NCBI GenBank assembly: GCA_963662175.1
Contig: OY759214.1
Coordinates: 5,146,001-5,210,000, forward strand
Source: Aradus depressus
Taxonomy: Eukaryota > Arthropoda > Insecta > Hemiptera > Aradidae
DNA length: 64,000 bases
Reading direction: 5' to 3'
Below the pieces are notes generated by a model. The model ran no database searches, was not told the origin of the DNA, and saw only the letters and a program-made list of their open reading frames with translations. How positions within the stretch are numbered: position 1 is the first letter of the stretch; each line of letters opens with the position of its first letter. Made by a program: the position numbers and the translations under genes. Below are positions 38,707 through 49,300 of the stretch, piece by piece.

Positions 38707-39652
38707 TCGCAAATCGCTTCAATGTGAGTGCTAGTGTGATCCATCAAGCTAGGACAAGATTCCTGGATACTGGTAGTGTGCGATACAGGAATGGGAGAGG
38801 GGGTGGGCGGCTAACATCAGTAGTTCAAGACAGATTTTTAGTGATCCAAGCTCGTAGAAGGCGTACTGTTACAGCCAGAATCCTTCAAGCTGAGCTTAGA
38901 CGTCCAACAGGTGCATTGATTTAAACGCAGACAATACGCAGAAGACTTTACGAGCGTAATTTGAGGTCCAGGGTGGCCAAGAATATCCCCAGGCTAACTC
39001 GAGATCACAAGCTAAGGCGGCTGCATTGGACTCGTGATCATCCAACTGGACTCCTGACCAGTGGAACAACTGCATATTCTCCGATGAAACCCGAGTACGT
39101 TTGCACAGTTCAGATGGACGCAACAGAGTGTGGGTACGCCCAAATGAGCGCTATGACGAGGCTAATATGGCCAGTGTAGAAGCTTATGGGGATCGTTCCA
39201 TTTCAGTCTGGGGCGGAATATCTGCCTTTCAACCTATCCCGCTCGTGGTTTTTGGGAACACCACTATGACTGACCAGATGTACTTGAACATAGTTCTTAA
39301 GCCTATTGTAATGCCTTTAGCTCATGAAATTGGAGCAAATTGCAATTATGCTGATGACAATGCTCGACCGCATCACTCCATAGTCAACAATTTTTTTCGT
39401 GAGCAGTCAATTACGCGTATGGTGTGGCCTGCACAATCACCAGACCTTAATCCAATTGAGACCATTTGGGATCATCTCAAGAGGCAGATCAGGGCTCGTG
39501 GAGTTACCCCTGACAATTTTGAAGAGCTTCGACAGGCTGTTATTGAGGAATGGGAACGCATCCCACGGGAAGCAGTTTTGGACCTCATCAACAGCATGCC
39601 CAGGAGTTGCCCAGAAGTGATAAGTCAAAGAGGAGGCCCCACTCACTACTAA
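38634..39652 (+). pseudogene. Tc1-type transposase, broken by a stop codon and a frameshift
   Basis: The first part (from 38,634) has a paired-like N-terminal helix-turn-helix region ('RAVANRFNVSASVIHQ', 'GSVRYRNGRGGGR') typical of Tc1 transposases that bind their own TIRs. An in-frame TAA at 38,922 interrupts it, and the same frame continues in family-like sequence ('TIRRRLYERNLRSR'). Near 39,040 the reading frame shifts. The shifted frame contains the first catalytic Asp ('FSDETRV'), 'SDGRNRVWVRP', the second Asp ('DDNARPHHS') and the Glu in 'SPDLNPIETIWD', 33 residues after the second Asp by my count. It ends at 39,652. The DDE catalytic residues survive but no continuous protein can be made. 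Start chosen at the second of two duplicated ATGs. Confidence 0.92.
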
Positions 39653-40340
39653 AGACCACCATACTAAACCAGTGGTATTTTTCAATTTTCTTTTCAGTTT
39701 CAAGATTATTTTCATTTTTGTAAAAAGTAGGTAAATGTTGTTTAAAATCTTTTTTCAATAAAGTTGCTTCATTATTTCTTAAACTTGTAATTTTCTATTT
39801 GCCCATTTACTCTCTTGATTAAGGGGAACATTCTGGAGAGGAAACATACCTCATTAAGCCAGAAGAAAATTTAGGGGAATCAAAGAATCGTCAGATTTTT
39901 ATGTGTTCCACTTCGAGTGTTGAGCAGTGTATTAGTATCTGCCTTCTCCTGGAAATTTACTGACTAATTTCATTTTCCCTTTTTTTTTTTTTCAGAAATC
40001 GACTAACTTTTTTACAAGTTCTGTTATTTTTCTCTAAAGAAAGAAGGCTAAGAGTATTGTCTCCAGATAATATCAGATTTATGTACAGTCACAGGAAATA
40101 AAGTATTAATTGAAATTGAAGTTTCTCATTTCTAATACCCTCCCAGCCAGCTATTTCTCTAAAGCCTTGGTGGATGGAAAGCTTGGCGTTTTGATCAGTG
40201 GTAAGATGGGCGCAGGTAATCTCAAGTGGATCGGAGTGCGATAGTAAGGTGGGCGCAGGTAACCTCAGATGGATCAGAGCCCTGTGGTGGTTGATGCAGG
40301 TAATCTGCGAAATTACCTGAGAAATGGAAATCGTATAACC

Positions 40341-40710
40341 TCCAGTACTAGCTGTGGTACCTGTACTTGACCTGGCAGTGAAGCATAACGTTTTTAATTC
40401 TGTTAGGTATAAAGTGGAAGTCATGAGATAGAGTTTTGTAAGGAGCTTATTGAGAATTATACTGTGGTACCTGTACCTGATTTGGCAGTGAAGCATAACG
40501 TTTTTAATTCTGTTAGGTATAAAGTGGAAGTAATTAGATAGTGTTTTGTAAGGAGCTTATTGAGAATTATACAGTACCTGTACCTGACCTGACAGTGAAG
40601 CATAACGTTTTTAATTCTGTTAGGTATAAAGTGGAAGTAATTAGATAGTGTTTTGTAAGGAGCTTATTGAGAATTATACAGTACTAGTTGTGGTACCTGT
40701 ACCTGACCTA
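40341..40710. repeat. 110-bp tandem repeats, three copies
   Basis: 'aagcataacgtttttaattc' recurs at 40,381, 40,491 and 40,598, embedded in units that also carry 'ggtacctgtac' and 'aaggagcttattgagaatta'. A more diverged copy of the same unit lies at 37,710-37,850 in composite copy 1. Confidence 0.85.
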
Positions 40711-40889
40711 TTATTGCGTAGAAGCTGTCCTTGTCTCTTCACTTTTTATTTTATGTGAAATATAATTTTATTTTATTTGTTTTAATATGCAACATGTTTC
40801 CCAGACTCTTCTGCCACTGAACCTTGCTTTCCCTTACTCCAAATAAAAGTATTGCCATTTATAATTAATTGTATTTTTATACATTTACA

Positions 40890-41902
40890 TCTATAATAAT
40901 AAAGCTGAAACGGGGTTTGTGTGTTTGCATGTTTGTTCCAGCATCACGTCCAAACGGCTGGACAGATTTTTATGAAACTTCATATGTAGCATCCTTTTGA
41001 GTCCGATTGAATAATAGGCTATGTGGCGTCCCTAAATATTGAACGGGAGGGGGGGGGGGGGAGTTGTGGGGGGCCTAAATATAAATATAGTACTAGCTCA
41101 TTAACACTTGGTCGGATTGTCACGAAATTTCATATGTAGTATTCCTGAAAGCCAAATAGAAAAATAACGTATGTGGCGTCACAAAATTTTGAACAGGAGG
41201 GAGGCTGTGGGGGTAGGCCTAAATATAAAGATGCCTGTATCGGATTGTCATGGAATTTCATATGTAGTATTTTTAAAGGCGAAATAGAAAAATACACGAT
41301 ATGTGACATCACAAAAATTTCAACGGGATGGGGGGTTGTGGTGGTAGGCTTTAGCATAAAGATAGTGTTGGCTCATTAACGAATGGTCGGATTATCATGG
41401 GATTTCACATGTAGTAGCCCTAACTACGTATTAGCTGTGGGGTCCGCCGCTGCAAGGCACATATTATCTGTGATGGCCAGTGGTCCTAGTTACCTACTAG
41501 CAGTGGGGTCCGGCGTTGCAAGGCACATACTAGCTGTGGTGTCCAGCGTTCCTAACTACGTACTAGCTGTGGGGTCCGCCGCTGCAAGACACATACTAGC
41601 TGTGATGGCCAGTGGTCCTAGTTACCTACTAGCAGTGGGGTCCGCCGTTGCAAAGCACATACTAGCTGTGGTGTCCAGCGTTCGTAACTATGTACTAGCT
41701 GTGGGTTCCGCCGTTGCAAGACACATACTACCTGTGGTGTCCAGGGGTCCAAAAGACTTACTGGTGTCTGCCGTTTAAGGACTATAAGCCTTATTCCGTA
41801 TGAATAATTGAAAATTACTGTTGGAGAATTGAATAGAATTCGAACTAGAGATATTAGGAGAAAAGTCAAAGTTCCCCGGGCAAAGCCGGGTATTACTGCT
41901 AG
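40890..41902 (+). mobile_element. Helitron-like non-autonomous element 1
   Basis: It starts with TC ('tctataataataaagctga') after an A and ends with CTAG before a T, with no target duplication, as Helitrons do. Shortly before the end lies a short GC hairpin (cccgg-gcaaag-ccggg). It has no Rep/helicase coding and so is a passive derivative. Internally it holds repeats of about 110 bp ('cggattgtca...aatttcatatgtagta'), a G13 tract at about 41,049 and a 66-bp minisatellite. A second copy of the family follows directly. Confidence 0.78.
41418..41765. repeat. 66-bp minisatellite inside Helitron 1
   Basis: Units recur at 41,421, 41,487, 41,553, 41,619 and 41,685. Two subtypes alternate ('taactacgta(t/c)tagctg' and 'tagttacctactagcag'), so the expansion unit is 132 bp. 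The 22-codon unit leaves an open frame with no other sign of coding. Confidence 0.88.
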
Positions 41903-42288
41903 TTATATTAATAAAGCTGAAATGTTTTTTTTTTGTTTGTTCCAGCATCACGCTCAAACCGCTGGACGGATTTTTATGAAACTTCACATGTAGCATTCTT
42001 TTGAACCCGATTGAATAATAGGCTATGTTGGGTCCCAAAATTTTAACGGGAGGGGGGTTTGTTTGACCTGAGTATAAATATAGTGCTAGCTCATTAAAGG
42101 ATGGTCGGATTCTCATGAAATTTCACATGTAGTATTCTTAAAAGCTAAATTGAAAAATACGCTATGTGACAACTTAAAATTTTGCACATCATAAATGTAG
42201 GAGTTGTTGAAGAATTAAATAGAATTCGAATGAGAGATATTAGGAGAAAAGTCAAACTTCCCCGGGCAACGCCGGGTATTACTGCTAG
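41903..42288 (+). mobile_element. Helitron-like non-autonomous element 2, directly adjoining element 1
   Basis: It begins immediately after the CTAG of element 1 ('ttatattaataaagctga') and ends at 42,288 in 'cccgggcaacgccgggta...ctag', the same terminal hairpin, before a T. At 386 bp it shares both ends with element 1 but lacks the minisatellite. The two form a head-to-tail pair. Confidence 0.75.
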
Positions 42289-43095
42289 TTATACAATATA
42301 ACAATATTATATTTTTTAATATCATGATTTTTGTTCCAAAATCCTTCATTGAAATTATCCAAATTTCAAAGTTTTTCCGTTATGATAATTTTCTTTATGA
42401 TTAATTTTATTTATAGTAAATCCCAATTACCAAAAGATTCTTTCCCTCAATTGTTCTAATTGTGAATTGCCACAAACAATAACATTTTTACAATTACAAC
42501 TAACTATAAATGTTTCCTAATTTCTGATGAATTTTCTCGGAAACTCTGAGAAATATTTTATTTGTCTGTTCTTTAAGGCTTTCTTATTCTATCTTCTTTC
42601 TTCTGTTATTGTTACTTGAATTTTTTTCGTGAATAATTTAAAAAAAATTATTTTTAGAGTTAAATGTTTGTAAACGGAACTCGGGGGCCTCGTAAAATTC
42701 TGGCACACAGGTCCTCCCTGGCTATGCGTTACTGGTGTTGGCACGGCTATATAAAATTTATTTAATTAGGTATGCCAAATAGAAAGTTTGGGAACCGCTA
42801 CCTAACGATAAGTCGGTAACGGCATAAACCCCACAATCCTCCAACCAACGAAAATGTTTCATTTAGTATGATCATTACATTATCTCTATCATATGTTTAG
42901 TCACTTCCGTCGCAGAAACATCTCGTTTTTATCAGAATACATCGCCAATAATAACATTTTTAATGTTTTTAAAAAAAGTTATAAAATGGTGAGATCTGCA
43001 AATAAATGTTGTTGAAAGTCTGTAAAACTGAACGTGTCTTGTGGGGTGTGATATCGTGGAGCTCTAGCATTGGCTGCCCATGGCACGGGTCCTCT
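42289..43095. other. AT-rich upstream region of the OBP-like gene, no gene seen
   Basis: No open frame of note and no recognised element. 42,660-42,830 is less AT-rich ('gtttgggaaccgct' at about 42,790) and could be a decayed transposon end, but no terminal repeat pair was found. Distal control sequences of the downstream gene would lie here. Confidence 0.4.
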
Positions 43096-43099
43096 TCTC

Positions 43100-43152
43100 A
43101 TTGGTCGGCGCTAGAACCCCTCATATATATACAACCTGCCTTCTCTTCACTC
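43100..43152 (+). promoter_or_regulatory. Core promoter of the OBP-like gene
   Basis: An inverted CCAAT motif (ATTGG, 43,100-43,104) precedes a TATA box (TATATATA, 43,124-43,131). An initiator-like 'TTCACTC' lies at 43,147-43,153, placing a likely start near 43,149, 25 bp from the start of the TATA box. The predicted 5' UTR is only about 19 nt. Position is inferred from motifs alone. Confidence 0.55.
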
Positions 43153-43167
43153 CCATTTCTCTTCAAC

Positions 43168-43239
43168 ATGTCTCTCAAGTTTGTTTCCTTCATCTATATT
43201 CTACTTCTCTACTTACTTCCTTCAGCCAAGTCAGATCCA
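43168..43239 (+). CDS. OBP-like gene exon 1 (signal peptide)
   Basis: 24 codons ending in phase 0 at 'gatcca|gtaagt'. A Lys near the N-terminus is followed by a hydrophobic core rich in Leu, Ile and Phe, then 'PSAKSDP', where signal peptidase would cut. The first ATG after the TATA box was chosen. Confidence 0.85.
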
Positions 43240-43293
43240 GTAAGTTATATGTTTCATTTTCCATACATACATATATATTTATATATATATATT

Positions 43294-43346
<53 letters not shown>

Positions 43347-46300
43347 AGAAAAAATACCTACATCAAAAATTGTTTGAAAGAAAAGTTGGCGAATCTCCTC
43401 TGAAACCAATTTACCGATTTAGATGAAAATCACGCCCTATTCAATATTAGCGCAAACGGTCGACTGGTTTTGGAGGGGAGCAAAAAGCTAATAGATTAAT
43501 TCGTTGTGGGAATTCACCGACCACTTTCTATTTCTTCAGAAATAAGAATGTTCTGTCATGGCCACATCACATTATATATTTTTATATGTAAAAACGCCCT
43601 GTGGATATTATGACCACGTCAGACATTTTTTTCACATTCTCTGTATATTTGAACACTCGTATCCACACCAGCCATGAGGTTGACAATATGACGTTTTTCC
43701 TTTTTTTTTTTTACGTGATATCTCCATTAGTTCTAGTCCACGATATCTGTCCATAATACCCGTACGAAATTAGTACTTGTACTAAAAGTAACAATGCTGA
43801 ATATATGTACTAAAAGTTGAGAGATTGATACTACAAAACTAAAAAACAGTACTAAAACTGAAACGACATACGTTTATCTTAAGAAGTACTAATTAAAAAA
43901 ATTAATAAATAATAATTAAAAGTGAATGAAAAATCCGACCGGAAAAAGAGATAAACTCTATAATGTGATCTGGTACCTAAAGGTAACATAATAGCAAATC
44001 TGAGAAAAGGACAGTTGCAACAATTTACAGCAACACAAGCTAAACCTCGGATTTTTTCAGAAATTATAAAGATATTTTGCAAAATCAGTGAACGGGCACC
44101 GTCCTTTATGTCTTCTGTAATGTAATGAGGTCGCACGCCTTCGGATTTTGTGAAATTTATTTATAGTTTGTGAAAATCTCCGAGGTTTATTTTGTGTTGC
44201 ACTAAATAGTTCCGAAAGACCTTTTCTCGGATTTGGTGTTTTGTCATCATTTGATTCCACAAACTTTTACAGATTTTTACTTGATTTTCAATTTTGTTTT
44301 GAAGTTGGGTTTTTATTCATTTATAATTAATTTATAAATGTTGAGTTGTGGTTTTGAGAGGTTATGCAGTCTGGCGGTGTGTCACTGAACCAACTCAAAG
44401 CACACTCACACTTTTAAATCGAATTGAGATTTCGCTCCAAATTTAATGAGATCAGTTAGCTCATGAGACATGTTCAGTTAAAGTTCATTGTTACAATCCT
44501 TTCTCAGTCAGAGCCAGGGTTGCCACCTTTTTTTTTTTTGCAAATAAAGTACATTGGTTATTAAAGGTAGAAAAAAAAAGTGCAATGTGTCAAAATAAAG
44601 TTCGATTTATTTGACTTTATTATTTTGCTTAAAAACATATTTTTCATTACTTTCAGCAACTTTTAACAAATAATTATCACTGCTAAACAGCTTCACACCA
44701 TCTTTACAGTCGATATTTAAGTTAAAGTAAATAAGTAATTCAATTTTTATCAGATTCAGAGACGCTTTGTTTCTTTCGTCTCGCCATTTGCTATTTATCA
44801 CAGGAAAAACTCTCTGTGAATGCTGACGTGGCCGGAATCGATATCATCGGTTCCACTATCAAAATTAGGTTTTGTAAGTGTGCATGGAGTACTTTGTTTA
44901 CTAAGGTTGTCCCTGTCCATGATTTACTACAACATATAAAGCTATAAAACCGATTAATCGTATTTTTATTACACTCAATCCGCCTTACACAAAACGAACA
45001 AGAAGTTTTGACAATGATATTGACAATGTTGACATTTGAGGTTAGGATGCGTTCAAAAACGAACGTTTATGTGGCGACCGCCACAGAGTATATTCGTCAA
45101 CTATCGATCCTATTCGGCAACAATCGCTAACATCACCAACCCCAGTAAATCTGTCGTTTTGTTTTACGCAAAAATTCTTACGACCAACCTTTTTTTGTAT
45201 GTTATATGTAAAATGAATCCCAGAGAAATCAAATCATGCGAAATAAAGTATTTTCGCATACTTTATTGTTCCCATAAAGTATAGAGTACAATTACCCGAA
45301 ATAACGTACAGTACTTTATAATAAAGTACGGGTGGCAACCCTAGTCAGAGCCCTCACAAAGTCCCAATCACTGATAGACTTTTTCAGGAGACCACAAACG
45401 ACGGAAAACTCCATCTAGGATTTCATAGGATTATCATGATCACAATACTTCCGTTTGACAAAGTAAAACATAGGCTTTAATTGCAAGTTCATTTTATTAT
45501 GAATGGCCTTCGTAACACACAAAGATACATTAGGGAGGAGAGGCTGAGGACCTCCTCCTTTTTTTAAAGTCGGTTAAATCTGACTGCTTTAATAATTTTT
45601 TTAAATAACTAATATGATATCGTGTTGCGTACAAACAAGTAAACGTTTCTCGACCCTTAACAAAAAAAAGTTGGATAAAGATAAAAAATTAAGAAAAAGA
45701 ACAACGATTGAAAGTAAATGAAACTTTTAAACAACGCTGAATAATAATCATAATAAGTACCTTTATATAAAAAATAATTTAAAAATTAATTTTTTAAAAA
45801 CTCAGATAAAAGTTTATAAAAAAAAAGATATTTGCAAAAAGAGTAATTTTAAATATCAAGATTACAAAAGTTATATTAAAATTAAAAAAAAAAAAAGCCA
45901 CTTTTTTTTTTACTAAAACCTTGGTGGGGAGTTTTTTTTTTCGGGGGGGGGGGGGGGGGGGCTTGGCTTTTTAAACATGTGAGGGAGTTTGAGCTCTCTA
46001 GCTGTAATAGAGACCGAGATCCCTACACAGGCTCTGATGAAACCTGAACATCTTGGACACGGCCAACCCGATTTGCACCAAACATGGCTAAGAACCATCT
46101 CGCAAATACCAGATTTTGAAACGAAAAAACCGCTTTGAAATCTGTTCAGCCGTCTTGGAGCTACGGTGCCACAGACACACACAGACAAAGGCTTCAAACT
46201 TATAACACCCCTCCTTTTTCGTCGGGATAAAAAAATGCAACTAATATGTTAAATATAAAAACATTTTTAGGTCGCATATTTTTTTTCATATCCTGCCGTA

Positions 46301-49300
46301 AACTTCGGATGGATGACCAAATATCAAATCCTGATTATAATAGTACTGACAAGGAAGAAGTCATCTGACGAAGAAGCGCACGAATATGATGAGCGAATGG
46401 CGAATTTGGACGAAAAAGAAATTCAGTGTTTTAATAAATTAATTTTGAAAAAATTGATTTTATTATTTTCTTGCTTAATTAATTTTGTCTTCGTTTTGTT
46501 CAATGGTATTGAACTTGCCAATATGTAAGACATTAATCATATCAATAGTGAGGCGGTCGCACCATAACCTCTGAATACTTAGGGCATCGAATAGTCTTAC
46601 TCCGGCACTGGATCTAGGTGTGACTGAACTGCCTGCTTCAGGGAAGAAGGAGAAATATTTTTATAAAATAGATTCTAAAATATTAGCTAGGATCCGTCTG
46701 GAAGGATTGCATGATTATCTGGGTGCGATAGTGATTATACCCCTACAAAACCAACTTGGATCTAGGCGTGTCATATGTACGCTTCGCATCGTCAATAATA
46801 ATTATTAATGAAAAGAAAAAGTATAATATATATATATATATATCTTTTTTTTTTCTTTAGTCTATGGAAGAGATCAGATTGTCCGATTATACAGAATTGC
46901 TACTAGCAAAACAGTGCTGGTTCTACAATAATTTTGAGGATGGTAAGCTAATTCGAAATATAGTTAGTTATTATGACTCATGCCCGGGCTTTTAACTACG
47001 AGCTCATATCGCCTACTACCAGAGCGCTCTTTTGTCACTCTGTTGGACATGAGTCCGACTCTACTATGGGAGTCCTAAATTGTCTACCCTATTTCTTTAT
47101 TCACCTAGGGCAAGGGTGTTTAACGAGAATCTAACTTCGTACAGGCTCGGGACCATAGCTTAACGTCCCATCCGAAGGACGGCGTGCTTAAGTTTATTTT
47201 ACCTCCCAGATAATAAGCTAAGGAGCCTCGGCCGGGTTTCGAACCCACGATCTTGAGAAGGCAAGCACGCATACCTCTGGCGCCCTCATTTGAAATATAT
47301 TCAGTTTACCTAACACGGTGTGTAGCGGCTATCACTATTCAGAAAATAGAAAATAATGTTGCGTTACTCATACTAAGTTGCAGAGTATGTTCATAAAGTG
47401 AAAAAAAGCATATACCTTTAAGAGATGCAGCGCCGACGAATGGTGTAGTGGTCGAGGTAGCTGCTTTCTATAGTGAAGGTTCCCTGATCCATTCTCGAGA
47501 AGCCATTTACTTTTTCTTCGTTTTTCTCAATTGAAAATAAGTTTAATAAATTAAGCAAAAACTGTGTTTGTGATTGACGTGATCTTAAAGTTATATAAGT
47601 GTAAGAAGCTGTATAGAGCTCGTCCTTTCTGCCCCAGTTGTTAGTTGGTATTTAAGGACCTAAGGAGCTGTATAGAGCTCGTCCTTTCTGCCCCAGTTGT
47701 TAGTTGGTACTTAAGGACTTAAGGAGCTGTATAGAGCTCGTCCTTTCTGCCCCAGTTGTTAGTTGGTACTTAAGGACCTAAGGAGCTGTATAGAGCTCGT
47801 CCTTTCTGCCCCAGTTGTTAGTTGGTACTTAAGGACCTAAGGAGTTGTATAGAGCTCGTCCTTTCTGCCCCAGTTGTTAGTTGGTACTTAAGGACCTAAG
47901 GAGCTGTATAGAGCTCGTCCTTTCTGCCCCAGTTGTTAGTTGGTACTTAAGGACCTAAGGAGCTGTATAGAGCTCGTCCTTTCTGCCCCAGTTGTTAGTT
48001 GGTACTTAAGGACCTAAGGAGCTGTATAGAGCTCGTCCTTTCTGCCCCAGTTGTTAGTTGGTATTTAAGGACCTAAGGAGCTGTATAGAGCTCGTCCTTT
48101 CTGTCCCAGTTGTTAGTTGGTACTTAAGGACCTAAGGAGCTGTATAGAGCTCGTCCTTTCTGCCCCAGTTGTTAGTTGGTATTTAAGGACCTAAGGAGCT
48201 GTATAGAGCTCGTCCTTTCTGCCCCAGTTGTTAGTTGGTATTTAAGGACCTAAGGAGCTGTATAGAGCTCGTCCTTTCTGCCCCAGCTGTTAGTTGGTAT
48301 ATAAGGACCTAAGGAGCTGTATAGAGCTCGTCCTTTCTGCCCCAGCTGTTAGTTGGTATATAAGGACCTAAGGAGCTGTATAGAGCTCGTCCTTTCTGCC
48401 CCAGTTGTTAGTTGGTATTTAAGGACCTAAGGAGCTGTATAGAGCTCGTCCTTTCTGCCCCAGTTGTTAGTTGGTATTTAAGGACCTAAGGAGCTGTATA
48501 GAGCTCGTCCTTTCTGCCCCAGTTGTTAGTTGGTATTTAAGGACCTAAGGAGCTGTATAGAGCTCGTCCTTTCTGCCCCAGTTGTTAGTTGGTACTAAGG
48601 ACCTAAGCCACAACAATACAATAAATATATCTGTGTACTTTTCCTCTTCGGCCTATCTGGCTGAATATCACGTTTTGTATCGATACATTGACTACATTGG
48701 TAGTTAAGAGAGTTTTTGAATTGAACCCCTCTAACGCCCCGATTCCCTTTGAACGATTTAGCTAAAAATCAGTAAGTGTTGTCCGGTTCTGGATCTACAT
48801 ATAAAATTCCGATTCAATATATTCATTCTACCGGTAGGTTTATATTTTACTTCCCAAATAAAGAGTCTCAGGGGTTTCGAACCCGCGATCTAAAGTTCAG
48901 TTGGCAAGCAAGCTATCGGTGCACTGGTACACTCTGTAAATTTTTTATGCTATGTATCTTTCGCTTGTCTACATCTTTGAAGGTTGTTGTAAAGATGTTC
49001 TTTATAATAAACGAAACTATTCAAATACGATTCCGACGAAGTTTGTTTCAGTCAAATCGGTTAGGTTCAACCGAAATTATAGGTTTAGACGCTAGATTCT
49101 CAAGATAGTCGGTTCGAATCCATGGTTACTCGGTTCAATTATTTATTTAAATTATACAAAAATATATTTTACATTGTGAGTGTTATGGTGTCATTAGCTT
49201 TCCAACGAGCGCCCTTTCATATCCCTGCCAAAATAATTATTAGAACTCGACTTACTAATAAAATTCATTCGTCTGTATGTTCGAAACTTACTGTACTGTC

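Larger units (their letters stand above)
37985..39929 (+). mobile_element. Tc1/mariner-superfamily transposon, complete ends, inactive
   Basis: Terminal inverted repeats of about 36 bp ('tactgctgaacactcgaagt...' on the left, its near-perfect complement ending '...gttgagcagtg' on the right) differ at two positions. The element is bracketed by TA (37,983-37,984 and 39,930-39,931). The paralogous empty site near 36,987 shows one TA in the same context, which proves the boundaries. The 1,945-bp length falls to about 1.62 kb, usual for Tc1 elements, once the internal 327-bp tandem duplication is discounted. Confidence 0.95.
37861..40710. repeat. Composite repeat, copy 2 (interrupted by a Tc1 element)
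   Basis: 37,861-37,984 and 39,930-40,710 align in order with copy 1. They contain one 69-bp unit, the same single-copy core, one or two degenerate 100-bp units and three 110-bp units. The 1,945-bp transposon at 37,985-39,929 splits the core. Its sub-repeat copy numbers are the reverse of copy 1. Confidence 0.83.

Noticed and set aside
36491..40710. Ribosomal DNA intergenic spacer with sub-repeats
   Set aside because: No 18S, 28S or 5S sequence is present in the window; the repeats are better explained as a local composite duplication.
41383..41778. A 131-codon protein over the 66-bp minisatellite
   Set aside because: Period of 22 codons inside a Helitron; no other coding sign.
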